A DNA stretch of 64,000 bases from contig CAWAYH010000006.1 in assembly GCA_963786195.1 (NCBI GenBank), positions 930,001 to 994,000 on the forward strand, in the 5' to 3' direction. Under the pieces are notes generated by a model, which saw nothing but the letters and a program-made list of their open reading frames with translations, was not told where the DNA came from and searched no databases. Each line of letters opens with the position of its first letter. Position 1 is the stretch's first letter. This DNA comes from CAWAYH01 sp963786195 (lineage in GTDB: Bacteria > Acidobacteriota > Vicinamibacteria > Vicinamibacterales > 2-12-FULL-66-21). The translations under genes were made by a program, and so were the position numbers. Below are positions 1 through 9,027 of this stretch, piece by piece.

Positions 1-59
1 ATGGCGACGAGATCGCGAAGAAGAGAAATCGCGGGGTCGTGGCTCATGGCGGCAGGTGA
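1..59 (+). CDS. C-terminal tail of an upstream gene (partial)
   Basis: Read from base 3, this edge encodes about 18 residues and ends in TGA at 57-59. The stop overlaps the GTG start of the next gene in a GTGA arrangement, the same tight coupling seen at several junctions downstream. That overlap is the only reason to call it coding. The product cannot be identified from so short a tail. Confidence 0.4.
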   Translation, partial: GDEIAKKRNRGVVAHGGR

Positions 60-883
60 CACAGTATCATGCGAACGTGGATCTCACAGGCCGCGTCGCA
101 GTCGTCACAGGCGCCTCGTCCGGCATCGGGCTCGCACTGGCCGAGCACTTCGCGCGCGAAGGCATCGCGGTCGTGCTTGGCGCGCGGCGAACGGACCGCC
201 TCACGTCGGCGGTCGAGCGCATTCGCGCGGCAGGAGGACGAGCGGAGGCGGTAACGATGGACGTCACGGTCGAAGCCGACGTCGATCGGCTCGTCTCGCG
301 CGCGGGAGAGGCGTTCGGCCGTCTCGACATCATGGTGTGCAACGCGGGATTCGGCTTTTACGGGAGCGTCGAGAACACTCCGCCGGACGTCATGCAGCGC
401 ATGATGAACGTCAACTTCATGGGCACGTTCTACGGCGCGCGCGCGGCGCTCCCCGTCTTTCGCAAACAGGGACGCGGGCACCTCGTGCTCGTGTCATCCA
501 TCGCCGGCAAGCGCGGCATCCCGGAGATGAGCGGATACTGCGCCACCAAAGCGGCCCAGGCCGGATTCTCGGAATCACTTCGAGCGGAGTTCGCGGGAAG
601 CGACATCCACGTCAGCATCGTGTTTCCGATCTCGACGGACACCGAGTTCCGTGAGGCGATGGAGCGGGACTATCAGCGCTCGGTTTCGGGTCTCGGCCCC
701 CGGCAGACGGTAGACGACGTGGCGCGCGCGGTCATCGATTGCCTGCGTCGCCCGAAGCCGGAGGTGTACCCGTACCTGCGTGCGCGAGCGCTGCCGATCC
801 TCACCGCGCTGGCGCCAAAGTTCGCCGACGGCCTGGTGCGGAAGTACGGACGCCGTATCGAGCGCACTGCACCACGGAAATGA
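56..883 (+). CDS. SDR family NAD(P)-dependent oxidoreductase
   Basis: Classical short-chain dehydrogenase/reductase of 275 residues, the usual family length. The N-terminal Rossmann motif TGASSGIG lies at residues 18-25, the NAG motif at 96-98, and the catalytic Ser (VSS, about 147-148), Tyr161 and Lys165 (YxxxK) are all present. It should reduce or oxidise a carbonyl/alcohol with NAD(P)(H); the substrate cannot be told from sequence. The GTG at 56 is chosen because it gives a normal N-terminus just before the glycine motif and overlaps the stop of the upstream frame. The stop overlaps the ATG of the next gene (ATGA), so the two are probably co-translated. Confidence 0.9.
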   Translation: MTQYHANVDLTGRVAVVTGASSGIGLALAEHFAREGIAVVLGARRTDRLTSAVERIRAAGGRAEAVTMDVTVEADVDRLVSRAGEAFGRLDIMVCNAGFGFYGSVENTPPDVMQRMMNVNFMGTFYGARAALPVFRKQGRGHLVLVSSIAGKRGIPEMSGYCATKAAQAGFSESLRAEFAGSDIHVSIVFPISTDTEFREAMERDYQRSVSGLGPRQTVDDVARAVIDCLRRPKPEVYPYLRARALPILTALAPKFADGLVRKYGRRIERTAPRK

Positions 884-2241
884 GCCTCGCCACCGCGACA
901 CAGATCGCCGGGCTCGTCAGGACGCACGGAGGACGCGCGCTCGTCGTCGGCGGCTGGGTCCGCGATCGTTTGCTGGGCCGGCCCAGCAAGGACATCGACA
1001 TCGAGGTTTACGGCATTGCCGCCGACCGTCTGCGCCAGCTCCTCGAAGAGATCGGGCCGGTCAACACGGTTGGCGAGAGTTTCACCGTCTACAAGGTCGA
1101 GGACGTCGACGTCTCGCTGCCGCGGCGGGAGTCGAAGATCGGCCGCGGGCATCGCGCGTTCGCCGTCACCGGCGACCCGAACATGCTGCCGGAAGAGGCC
1201 GCACGCCGCAGAGACTTCACGATCAATTCCATCGCGTGGGACTTGATCACGGACGAGTACCTCGATCCGTACGGCGGACGGCAGGATCTCCACGACAAGA
1301 TCCTCCGCGTCGTCGATCCCTCGACATTTGCCGAGGACAGCCTGCGCGTGCTGCGCGGGATTCAGTTCGCCGCGCGGTTCGAGCTGGAGATGGATCCCGT
1401 CACCAAAGAGATCTGCCGGCGCATCCCGCTGGACGACCTGCCGGCAGAACGGATCGGGGGCGAGATCGAGAAGCTGTTGCTGCTGGCGAATCGGCCGTCG
1501 CGCGGGTTCGCGCTCGCGCTCGAGCTGGGCGTCATCGACCGGCTCTTCCCAGAGCTGAAGGCAACCGTCGGGTGCGCGCAGGAGCCCGAGTGGCATCCGG
1601 AGGGTGACGTCTGGGTGCACACGCTGATGGTGATCGACGAGGCGCGCACGCGGATCGACGGCCTCGAGCGTCCGCAGCAGATTGCCGTGATGCTGGGCGC
1701 GGTCTGCCACGATCTCGGAAAGCCGTCCACGACGCAGGTCGTCGACGGACGGATCCGATCGCTCGACCACGAACAGGCGGGCGTCGCGCCGACGCTCGCG
1801 CTGCTCGATCGGCTGAACGTCCAGACCATCGGCGGCTTCGACGTTCGGCAGCAGGTCGTCGGCCTGGTCGCACACCATCTGAAGCCGCTGGCCTTCGTCA
1901 AGTCGGCCACGCCGGTCGGCGACGGTGCGTACCGCCGCCTCGCGCTGAAAGCCGACCTCGAGCTGCTCGCGCGCCTTGCCGAAGCAGACTGTCTCGGACG
2001 CACCGGCCATTTCGACTGCTCCGGAATCTCCCGCTTCCTCGAACGAGCACGCGCGCTGGGCGTCCAGCACGCGGCGCCCGAACCCATCGTCAGGGGCCGG
2101 CATCTCCTCGCGCTCGGTGTCGAACCAGGACCTCGGATGGGCGAGTTGCTGAAGCAGATTTACGAGCGGCAGCTCGACGGCCGGGTCACGACGGTGGAAG
2201 AAGGCCTGGAGCTCGCGCGCGAGCTCACCAGGTCACAATGA
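880..2241 (+). CDS. CCA tRNA nucleotidyltransferase / poly(A) polymerase family protein with HD domain
   Basis: A 453-residue class II nucleotidyltransferase. The head domain has GGWVRD (about 24-29) and the metal-binding DxD (Asp38, Asp40), followed by the RRDFTINSIAW segment that reads the incoming base in this family. The C-terminal half carries an HD phosphohydrolase motif (CHDLGK, His-Asp near 276-277), as in E. coli-type multifunctional CCA enzymes. Likely role: adding or repairing the 3' CCA of tRNA, with the HD part possibly trimming 2',3'-cyclic phosphate. The start is the ATG overlapping the SDR stop. Poly(A) polymerase is the alternative; the HD domain favours a CCA-type enzyme. 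Confidence 0.88.
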   Translation: MSLATATQIAGLVRTHGGRALVVGGWVRDRLLGRPSKDIDIEVYGIAADRLRQLLEEIGPVNTVGESFTVYKVEDVDVSLPRRESKIGRGHRAFAVTGDPNMLPEEAARRRDFTINSIAWDLITDEYLDPYGGRQDLHDKILRVVDPSTFAEDSLRVLRGIQFAARFELEMDPVTKEICRRIPLDDLPAERIGGEIEKLLLLANRPSRGFALALELGVIDRLFPELKATVGCAQEPEWHPEGDVWVHTLMVIDEARTRIDGLERPQQIAVMLGAVCHDLGKPSTTQVVDGRIRSLDHEQAGVAPTLALLDRLNVQTIGGFDVRQQVVGLVAHHLKPLAFVKSATPVGDGAYRRLALKADLELLARLAEADCLGRTGHFDCSGISRFLERARALGVQHAAPEPIVRGRHLLALGVEPGPRMGELLKQIYERQLDGRVTTVEEGLELARELTRSQ

Positions 2242-2280
2242 GAAATGATCAGAGTGTCGCACCTTCGAAGGACTGACCAG

Positions 2281-2826
2281 ATGAGTCGAACAATGTCTCA
2301 GACGTCGCTTTGGCGCCGACGTGGTGCAGCCGTGATCGCCGGTCTGCTTCTGGCGTCCATGTCGCCGGAGGCTCAGCAGACCCGCTCGCCGAGAGATCTC
2401 GGCTTCCCCGATCTCGTGTCCGGCCTGAAGGCGACCCCCGGTTGCCTCGGCGTTGAAACCGCCACCACCAGCGGCGGAAAGAACGTGATCTTTGCCTGGT
2501 TCGAGAACAAGGACGCCGTGCTCAAGTGGTACTACAGCGATATGCATCAGGCCGTCATGAAGAAGTTCTTTCCCACCCGGGAGCACCATCCGCCGCTCGA
2601 GGGAATCGAGGGAGAGGGGCCGATCATGGCCATTGCGTCGATCACGATGGCCGACCAGGCGCAGTTCGAGGCCACGAAGCTGCCGATCTCCCAGATAGCG
2701 ATCGAGCTGTATCGGCCGGCAAGCGGCGGGATCTTCCTGGGCGGGCGCTTCGCGCCGGACGCGTTGAAGGTGCCAGGCTTGCGCTCGGTCACCACGCGGC
2801 CTGGTGGAAAGGAAGGCGGGCAATGA
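2281..2826 (+). CDS. secreted protein of unknown function
   Basis: About 181 residues with a basic N-terminus, a hydrophobic stretch (AAVIAGLLLASM) and a likely signal cleavage after a polar segment, so probably exported. The mature part contains a pattern (FAWFENKDAVLKWYYSD) that recalls small alpha/beta dimeric ferredoxin-like proteins such as the ABM group, but this is a weak resemblance. ATG 2281 is preferred because AAGGA lies about 8 nt upstream; another ATG in frame lies at 2245. The stop overlaps the ATG of the hydrolase downstream, so the pair is likely one unit. Confidence 0.75.
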   Translation: MSRTMSQTSLWRRRGAAVIAGLLLASMSPEAQQTRSPRDLGFPDLVSGLKATPGCLGVETATTSGGKNVIFAWFENKDAVLKWYYSDMHQAVMKKFFPTREHHPPLEGIEGEGPIMAIASITMADQAQFEATKLPISQIAIELYRPASGGIFLGGRFAPDALKVPGLRSVTTRPGGKEGGQ

Positions 2827-3746
2827 GAACCGCCCTGCGAGTAGCGGCGATCCTGCTGGCCGCAGGCGCAGCCGCCGTGCCGGCGGTTCCTGCAGCACAG
2901 CCGCCGAACGACATCGAGAGCCGCGTGACGCACGGCTACGCGGACAGCGGCGGCGTGAAGATTCATTACGCCTCGCTCGGCAAGGGACCTCTGGTCGTCA
3001 TGATCCATGGGTTCCCGGACTACTGGTACACCTGGCGGCACCAGATGAACGCACTGGCGGACCGATTCCAGGTCGTCGCCATCGATCTGCGCGGGTACAA
3101 CCTGAGCGACAAGCCCAAGGGCGTCGAGCAGTACGACATGAAGCTGCTCGTCGGTGACGTCGCCGCCGTCATCCGCCACGTCAAGCAGGACAAAGCCATC
3201 ATCGTCGGACACGACTGGGGCGGTGCGATTGCGTGGACGTTCGCGACGTTCATGCCGGAGATGACCGACCGCCTGGTCATCCTCAACCTGCCGCATCTGC
3301 GCGGCCTGATGCGCGAGCTGGCGAGGAACCCCGAGCAGCAGAAGAACTCTCAGTATGCGCGCAACTTCCAGCAACCCGACGCGCACCTGAAACTGAGCGC
3401 CGCCGAACTGGCTGGCTGGGTGACCGACCCGGAAGCCAGGAAGAAATACATCGAAGCGTTCGGGCGCTCCGACTTCGAGGCCATGCTGAACTACTACAAA
3501 CGGAACTACCCGCGCGAGCCGTACACCGAGGACCCGTCGCCGCCGGTCAAGGTGAAGGCGCGCGTGCTCATGTTCCACGGTCTCAAGGACTGGGCGCTGC
3601 TGCCGCCGGGTTTGAACGGCACATGGGACTGGCTGGAGCGCGATCTCACGCTGGTGACGATTCCTGACGCAGGACATTTCGTCCAGCAGGATGCGGCCGA
3701 GATGGTCAGCAAGACGATGCGGTGGTGGCTGACGGAGCCTCGGTGA
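2823..3746 (+). CDS. secreted alpha/beta hydrolase, epoxide-hydrolase-like
   Basis: 307 residues with a signal peptide (LLAAGAAAVPAVPAAQ region). The alpha/beta-hydrolase fold is shown by HGFPDYW (oxyanion region), the GHDWGG nucleophile elbow with Asp rather than Ser near residue 130, and the late His in AGHFVQQ near residue 284. An Asp nucleophile in GHDWGG is typical of epoxide hydrolases and haloalkane dehalogenases; HGFP and DLRGY favour the epoxide-hydrolase side. It is translationally coupled to the upstream secreted protein (ATGA). The substrate is unknown. Confidence 0.85.
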   Translation: MRTALRVAAILLAAGAAAVPAVPAAQPPNDIESRVTHGYADSGGVKIHYASLGKGPLVVMIHGFPDYWYTWRHQMNALADRFQVVAIDLRGYNLSDKPKGVEQYDMKLLVGDVAAVIRHVKQDKAIIVGHDWGGAIAWTFATFMPEMTDRLVILNLPHLRGLMRELARNPEQQKNSQYARNFQQPDAHLKLSAAELAGWVTDPEARKKYIEAFGRSDFEAMLNYYKRNYPREPYTEDPSPPVKVKARVLMFHGLKDWALLPPGLNGTWDWLERDLTLVTIPDAGHFVQQDAAEMVSKTMRWWLTEPR

Positions 3747-3752
3747 AGCTAC

Positions 3753-3797
3753 TATAGTCACGACCTCATGGCCTCTTCAGTCTTGCGGTGCGGATGA
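3753..3797 (+). promoter_or_regulatory. -10 box and tiny leader ORF before the outer-membrane protein gene
   Basis: TATAGT at 3753-3758 lies 9 nt before an ATG at 3768 that opens a 9-codon frame. Its TGA (3795-3797) overlaps the ATG of the next gene at 3794. This could be a short leader peptide coupled to the downstream gene, or chance. Confidence 0.35.
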
Positions 3798-4444
3798 GTC
3801 GTCGTTTTCTCTGGATGGCCGCTCTCGCGGCCGTCGCCCTCGCGCCGTCCGCCTACGCCCAGGAGCGGGAAAAAGAGCCGATCGGCAAGTTCGTCGCCGA
3901 TGCGCGCGTCGCGCTGCCACGCTTCACGGACGACGAGACCATCGCGGCCTCGATTGGCGTGACGGCGGAAAACATGCCGGGTCGCGGGCTCGGGTTCTCG
4001 GTGGGCGCCCACGTGTATCCATTCCGCCTGGGCGGCGTGACGTTCGGGTTTGGCGCTGAACTGCTGCGGACTCGAGGGCACAACACCCTCGAGCCGATCG
4101 AGGAGGGTGGACCGGACGGGCCGACGGTTGAATCCCGCTTCTCGTCCTTCTCTCCGCAGGTGTCGCTGAATTTCGGATCGCGCCGCGGGTGGAGCTACGT
4201 CAGCGGCGGCATTGGATGGACGAACTTCACCATCGAGAACCAGGCGCTGCCGGTGGCTGACGCCGACGGCAGCACGAAGTCGATCAACTATGGCGGGGGC
4301 GCGCGGTGGTTCGCGAAGGAGCACCTCGCGTTCACGTTCGACATGCGGTTCCACCGCATCGACCCGCAGCCCGCGTCAGCCGGGCGGCCTCCGTACCCCG
4401 GCCTGCGCATGTTCATCATCAGCGCAGGCGTGAGCTTCAAATAG
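3794..4444 (+). CDS. outer-membrane beta-barrel family protein
   Basis: About 216 residues with a signal peptide (signal end AYAQ). The rest alternates polar and hydrophobic residues in short strands, with glycine- and aromatic-rich turns and a terminal strand (MFIIISAGVSFK-like ending, hydrophobic with a last Phe), as in small OmpW/OmpA-like barrels. The function is unknown; a structural or porin-like outer-membrane role is an inference. A GTG start at 3788 would add two residues. Convergent with the methyltransferase gene, with only 3 nt between stops. Confidence 0.7.
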   Translation: MSRRFLWMAALAAVALAPSAYAQEREKEPIGKFVADARVALPRFTDDETIAASIGVTAENMPGRGLGFSVGAHVYPFRLGGVTFGFGAELLRTRGHNTLEPIEEGGPDGPTVESRFSSFSPQVSLNFGSRRGWSYVSGGIGWTNFTIENQALPVADADGSTKSINYGGGARWFAKEHLAFTFDMRFHRIDPQPASAGRPPYPGLRMFIISAGVSFK

Positions 4445-4447
4445 GCG

Positions 4448-5647
4448 TCACGCCCGTTTCTCGAGAAACATCATCACGGACGTGAACACCGTCTCGCCGT
4501 CCTTCACGACGAGGTGCGGCGTCTGGTACGGGTTGACCCGGAGGTCGACAGGCGCGGTCTCGTAGCGGGACCAGACGCCTTCGTCAATCGGCTCGACCAG
4601 GCGCAACGACGGATGATCTACGAGTTGACGAAGCTCGGCGGCGGTGAAGACTTCCGCGCCTTCTGCCCGTTCCGACAGCGCGTACTCCGTCGCGAGGACC
4701 AGCATGCCCCCGGGCTTGAGCACGCGCGCCATCTCGACAACGGCATCCCGTGCGCCGGGCAGGCCGCCGAAATGCTCGATCGACGACAGCGAATACGCCA
4801 CGTCGAACGTCCCGGACCGAAACGCCAGCCGGCGGCCGTCCATCTTCAGAAACGCGAGTTTTTCGACGGGATACGGAAACGGGGCGTACTCCTCGGGCCG
4901 GCGCAAGACGGTGTCGTCGCCCTCGCGCGCCCGGCTGTCCGCCTGCCAGCGGCCTTCGTAGAGATCGGTGGCCACGACGAATCCCACGCGGTTGGCGAGC
5001 CAGTACAGGATCTTCTCGTGTCCGGCGCCCACGCTCAGGACGCGGGCGTCCGACGTCAGCCGCCCGAGACGCTGCAGACCGTAGACGGTCTGGGCGAACT
5101 CGTAGGCCTTGCGGTGCATCGACATCTTCTCTGCCGGCTCGCCCAGCGATCGGAGCACGGCCCGCCACTCGGGGTTGTCCCACTTGGCGGGGTTCGCGAG
5201 CTCGCACAGCTGCACGTCTTTCGGCAGCGCCCCCATCGACGGAGAGATTTCCCGGAGGCGCCGGAGGAACTCGTCGGAATCCAGCAACCCACGGACGAGC
5301 AGACCGCGACGCGCGCCCGCCTGGAGCCGGCCGAGATAATAGCCCCGGCCCTCAGCGTCCGCCTCTCTGCCCAGCAGCAGCCGGTAGCATCCGTCGATGA
5401 ATTGCTCGTTCGCACCCACGCGATCCAGAACGGCTTCGACGGCGTCGGCCTGACGATCGCCGGTGCCGCCGTCGATGCAACTTGCGTACAGCAGACGGAA
5501 TTCAGGCGACGAGAGGAGCCGCAGTGCCAGCACGGCGCCCGGCTCGCCCGCTTCGGTCGCCCGCAGCGCCTCGCGGCGTTCGGATTCGTCCGGATCGCGC
5601 TGGAGCAGAATCGCGAACGCAGCGACAATCGCAGTCAGTACGCACAT
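4448..5647 (-). CDS. DUF4214-like repeats fused to a class I SAM methyltransferase
   Basis: 399 residues. The first ~140 contain two imperfect copies of a DUF4214-like helical unit (RDPDESERREAL and LLGREADAEGRGYYLGRL), a module often found in surface-glycan and S-layer-associated proteins. After a linker comes a class I methyltransferase: VLSVGAGHEKILYWLANR (SAM loop), ATDLYEGRW (acidic residue for ribose), FDVAYSLSSIEHFGG (motif IV) and VLKPGGMLVLATE. Likely role: methylation within exopolysaccharide or glycan synthesis, inferred from the domain pairing. No glycan cluster is visible nearby. Confidence 0.8.
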   Translation of the reverse strand: MCVLTAIVAAFAILLQRDPDESERREALRATEAGEPGAVLALRLLSSPEFRLLYASCIDGGTGDRQADAVEAVLDRVGANEQFIDGCYRLLLGREADAEGRGYYLGRLQAGARRGLLVRGLLDSDEFLRRLREISPSMGALPKDVQLCELANPAKWDNPEWRAVLRSLGEPAEKMSMHRKAYEFAQTVYGLQRLGRLTSDARVLSVGAGHEKILYWLANRVGFVVATDLYEGRWQADSRAREGDDTVLRRPEEYAPFPYPVEKLAFLKMDGRRLAFRSGTFDVAYSLSSIEHFGGLPGARDAVVEMARVLKPGGMLVLATEYALSERAEGAEVFTAAELRQLVDHPSLRLVEPIDEGVWSRYETAPVDLRVNPYQTPHLVVKDGETVFTSVMMFLEKRA

Positions 5648-5731
5648 CCGCCGCTGGCGCGCCCGATTGCGGACTCGCCGGCCCGAGACGACGAAACAGA
5701 CGGTCGATGATCGCGTGGATAGCCGCGTCCG

Positions 5732-6637
5732 CTATTTGGTGTTCTTTCTGAGGAAGTCCAGCATGATCGGCCACGCCTGCTCGGTCGCCTTCAGGTTGGC
5801 GCCCGGCACCTTCTGCGTCCCGCTCTGCTGACGAAGGAATCCGTGGCCCGCTGCCGTGAAAATGTGTTTCTCGTAGACCTTCCCGGCTTTCTTCATCTCG
5901 GTCTCGGCGGTCGGAATCGTCTGGTTCACGCGCGCGTCGTCTTCACCATACAGGCCGAGCACGGCCGCGCTTATCTTGCCGTAGTCGGCCGCATCCGCCG
6001 GCGACGACCCGTAGTACACGACCGCGGCATTGAGCGCCGGCTGACGCACCGCATAGTTGAAGCTCGTCGAACCTCCCCAGCAGTAGCCGACCACCGCGCT
6101 CCTGCCGCTGGCCGCAGGCAGTTTGAGCCCGTACTCGCGGACGGCATTGAGCTTGAGGATCACGTCGTCCGGCGTGAGCGTGCGGATGACCTGTGTGGCC
6201 TTGTCGCCGAGCTCGTCGGTCCCGCCGCCGTTGGGCGCCTTGCCTGACAGCAGATCCGGCGCGATGGCGATGAAGCCTTCCTTGGCCAGCTGATCGGCTA
6301 CGCCGCGGATCCATTCGCTCAACCCGAAGATCTCGTGGATCACGACGACGACCGGCGCCTTCTCCTTGCGCTCGGGAAACACGACGAACGTTTTGAGCAC
6401 GTCCGGCGATCCCGACACCTTGATGTCGACCCACTCCGAGTGGCGAGGCGACTGCTTCAGCGCGGCGCCCGCTGTTTCGGCGCTCGGCGGCAGCTTCTCG
6501 TTGAGCGGGGCGGTCGCGGCGGGCTGCTGCATGTCGTGCCCGGCGTGCGGATCGACCGGCGGCGTGGGCGGCGTCTGAGCGGAGACGGGGAGCGCGAACG
6601 CCAGCGCGGCGAGCAGACACGTCACGGTTCGTTTCAT
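5732..6637 (-). CDS. secreted dienelactone hydrolase family protein
   Basis: 301 residues beginning with a clear signal peptide ending at SAQ, so it acts outside the cytoplasm, unlike classical clcD products. The DLH fold is shown by VVVIHEIFGL, the Cys nucleophile in GYCWGG, a conserved Asp region (YGEDDARV) and a late His in AGHGF. It should hydrolyse an ester or lactone; the substrate is unknown. AGGAG 7 nt before ATG 6637 fixes the start. A linker rich in Pro, Ala and His (PHAGHDMQQ) follows the signal peptide. Confidence 0.87.
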   Translation of the reverse strand: MKRTVTCLLAALAFALPVSAQTPPTPPVDPHAGHDMQQPAATAPLNEKLPPSAETAGAALKQSPRHSEWVDIKVSGSPDVLKTFVVFPERKEKAPVVVVIHEIFGLSEWIRGVADQLAKEGFIAIAPDLLSGKAPNGGGTDELGDKATQVIRTLTPDDVILKLNAVREYGLKLPAASGRSAVVGYCWGGSTSFNYAVRQPALNAAVVYYGSSPADAADYGKISAAVLGLYGEDDARVNQTIPTAETEMKKAGKVYEKHIFTAAGHGFLRQQSGTQKVPGANLKATEQAWPIMLDFLRKNTK

Positions 6638-6690
6638 TGCAGGCTCCTGATCGAATTCGGGGGACACCGGGCGCGGGGACGCGAGATGAG

Positions 6691-7590
6691 TTATGCCGCC
6701 TCCCGGCCGCGCCGCCACTCCTCGAACAACCTGGCGGTGTTGCGGGACACGGAATGCAGCGACGGCGTCCAGCCCAGCGCCCGCGCACGCGGACTGCGTA
6801 CGATCTGGTCGAGCGCCAGCGCATCTGCGTACGGCCCCATCTTCTGGCGCGCCTCCGGCAGCGGAATCTTGCGGACGCTCGGCCGGATCGATACGTGCCT
6901 GGCGATGGCCGCGACGAGGTCGTTGACGCACTCGTCGCACTCGTCGTTGGCGTGGTAGATGCCGGACGCGGCGGGGTTGCTCGTCAGGCGCGCGTAGAGC
7001 TCACCCAGGTCGCGGTCGTAGATCAGCGGCCAGTGATTGTCCCCGCTGCCGATGACGCGCACGAGGCCATTGGCGGCGTCCTTGAACAGATCGCCCACGA
7101 TCCCGCGATAACCACCGTAGACGACGCCGGGCCGGACGACGACCGTGCGCATCCCGGCGCTTGCGGCGTCGAGGACTCTGCGCTCGTGCGGCGCGCGCCA
7201 CGCCGACTGCTCGATTGGATTGACGGGCGCGTCCTCGTCTGCCGGCGCCGGGCACGGACCCAGCACCCAGACTCCGGACGTATAAATGAAAAAGCGTTTT
7301 GCAGACTTCGAAGGCGCGAGCAGCGTGTCGATCGCCGCCGCATCAATCATGCCGCCGCGCGCCGAGTAGTCGATGGCGGTATGAATCGCGCCGTCGGCCG
7401 CGGCGGCAACGGCTGCGTATGAGGTCGCTTGCCCTAGATCCCCGACGATCGGATGCGCGCCGCGCGCCTGCGCTTCGGCGGCCTTCTCACGGTTGCGGAC
7501 CAGCGCATCGACATGATGGCCGGCTTTCACCAGGGCATCGAGCACCGCCGAACCAATGTAACCGGTCCCGCCCGTCAGAAAGATCCGCAT
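6691..7590 (-). CDS. NAD(P)-dependent epimerase/dehydratase-like extended SDR
   Basis: 299 residues. The N-terminus has the extended-SDR glycine motif TGGTGYIG, then HHVDALVRNREKA and a GDL segment typical of NmrA/epimerase-like proteins. A YGG sequence replaces the usual YxxxK region, so the catalytic state is uncertain. Probably an NAD(P)-binding reductase or epimerase of the atypical SDR group. Lies 53 nt upstream of the dienelactone hydrolase on the same strand; co-transcription is possible. Confidence 0.82.
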   Translation of the reverse strand: MRIFLTGGTGYIGSAVLDALVKAGHHVDALVRNREKAAEAQARGAHPIVGDLGQATSYAAVAAAADGAIHTAIDYSARGGMIDAAAIDTLLAPSKSAKRFFIYTSGVWVLGPCPAPADEDAPVNPIEQSAWRAPHERRVLDAASAGMRTVVVRPGVVYGGYRGIVGDLFKDAANGLVRVIGSGDNHWPLIYDRDLGELYARLTSNPAASGIYHANDECDECVNDLVAAIARHVSIRPSVRKIPLPEARQKMGPYADALALDQIVRSPRARALGWTPSLHSVSRNTARLFEEWRRGREAA

Positions 7591-7662
7591 AGGTCGCAGC
7601 CCTAGCGCGTCTATTCAATGCCGACGGCCCCTGCGGAGTCAAATGCGAGTGAAATCCCGCAA

Positions 7663-9000
7663 TCAGATGTCCCAGATCCGCTCCTGGCGATCGTAGAACG
7701 TGATCAGGCCATCTTCGCTGACCTTGAGCACGGCGCCGTGACGTCCGGCCGCCATCGCTGCGGTCGTGCGGGCGCCTTCGACGGCGAGCGTGGAGTGCAG
7801 TTCCGGTGGTTCGGTGTGGAGCAGGATGGCGCCGACGGCGAGGAGACGGCCGTTGGCGTCCATGACGGTTGCGCCGTCGGTTCGAGCGAGGCCGCCGAGC
7901 ACGCCGGGATCGATGCTCACAGCGTCGCGACCGCGCAGCATGTGGAGCAGCGACGTGCGATCGGGCGAGTCCCCGCCTTTGCTGCGCATGCTGTCGAGCT
8001 GATCGGCCGGCGCGACGAGCAGCGAGAGCGACTGCGACGGATCGCGCAGCACGACGAAGAGCGCCCCTTCACGGGCGTCCGCGAGATCGAGCGCGGTCTG
8101 GAACAGCCGTTCCGCGAGCGGCGCGTTGCCGATCGTTCGCGCCCACATGTCGTACTTCGCCTGGACATCGAGCAGATGCCAGCGGCCGTTCCGGAAACTG
8201 AACAACTGCGCGCCCTCTGCGAGGACCTTGATCTCGTGTGATGGGCTGAGCACGACGGCGATGTCCCGGTTGCCCATCGTCGCCATGGCGTGCGGGCGAT
8301 AGGGCGCAGGGCACGGGACCTCGAGCTGGCCCGAGCGCTCAAACCGTTGCACATCAACGATATCCAGCACAATTCCCTCGCGGTTGACGAGGAAGAGCGT
8401 GCGGAGTCCGTCACTCAGGCGGTAGAAGCTCTTGATGGCGGTCAGTGCCGGCGAGTAGCGGTAGGACCCCTCGGTCTGGAGCTGGCCTTCCTTGCCTTCC
8501 GAATCGACCAGCAGCACGCCTGAGGAAATCGGACGGTTCTCGTAGCTGGAGAGCGCCGCGACGCGCGCGACTTCGAGCGCCGTCGCCACGAGATCGGCCC
8601 GCGCGTGCCGCGTGTTCGGGTCGTCGTGACCGTCCAGAAACGCGCCGAGGTACTTGTCCTCGATCGCACCGCGGAAGAGGTCACCCCGTTCGAGCATCTG
8701 CCGCGGATCGAAGATCGCCCGATACCGCAGCGCGAGCACGCTCGCGATGGCCTTGGCCAGACGCACTTCGTGCGGCGTGAACGGACGGCGTGCGGGGACA
8801 TGGAGGACGTGGCGCGACCCGAACCAGCGGACCGAAAGGACCGACGGATCGTTCGTCGGCTCGATCGCGAGTCGCCCGTCGGAGGACAACGACGGGATCG
8901 GCTCGGTCTCGAAGGTCGCGCGCCCGAAGAACTGCCGCAGCGCCGACTGCAGGAGGCTGTCGTAGAGCGCGCTGGCCGCAAAAACGGGCGGAAGCGCCAT
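7663..9000 (-). CDS. protein with C-terminal degenerate DisA_N/diadenylate-cyclase-like domain
   Basis: 445 residues. The last ~75 residues match the second half of a DAC (DisA_N) domain: DGATVMDANG (DGA motif), LLAVGAILL, then EGARTTAAM where active enzymes have GTRHRAA, and GAVLKVSEDGLITFY. The RHR triad that binds ATP phosphates reads RTT, so synthesis of c-di-AMP is doubtful; a nucleotide-sensing role is more likely. The N-terminal 300 residues match no family I can name and show no membrane segment. The ATG at 9000 is chosen; a GTG at 9027 would abut the divergent gene at 9028. Confidence 0.7.
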   Translation of the reverse strand: MALPPVFAASALYDSLLQSALRQFFGRATFETEPIPSLSSDGRLAIEPTNDPSVLSVRWFGSRHVLHVPARRPFTPHEVRLAKAIASVLALRYRAIFDPRQMLERGDLFRGAIEDKYLGAFLDGHDDPNTRHARADLVATALEVARVAALSSYENRPISSGVLLVDSEGKEGQLQTEGSYRYSPALTAIKSFYRLSDGLRTLFLVNREGIVLDIVDVQRFERSGQLEVPCPAPYRPHAMATMGNRDIAVVLSPSHEIKVLAEGAQLFSFRNGRWHLLDVQAKYDMWARTIGNAPLAERLFQTALDLADAREGALFVVLRDPSQSLSLLVAPADQLDSMRSKGGDSPDRTSLLHMLRGRDAVSIDPGVLGGLARTDGATVMDANGRLLAVGAILLHTEPPELHSTLAVEGARTTAAMAAGRHGAVLKVSEDGLITFYDRQERIWDI

Positions 9001-9027
9001 GCGTGGTACATGATAATTCACCTGCAC

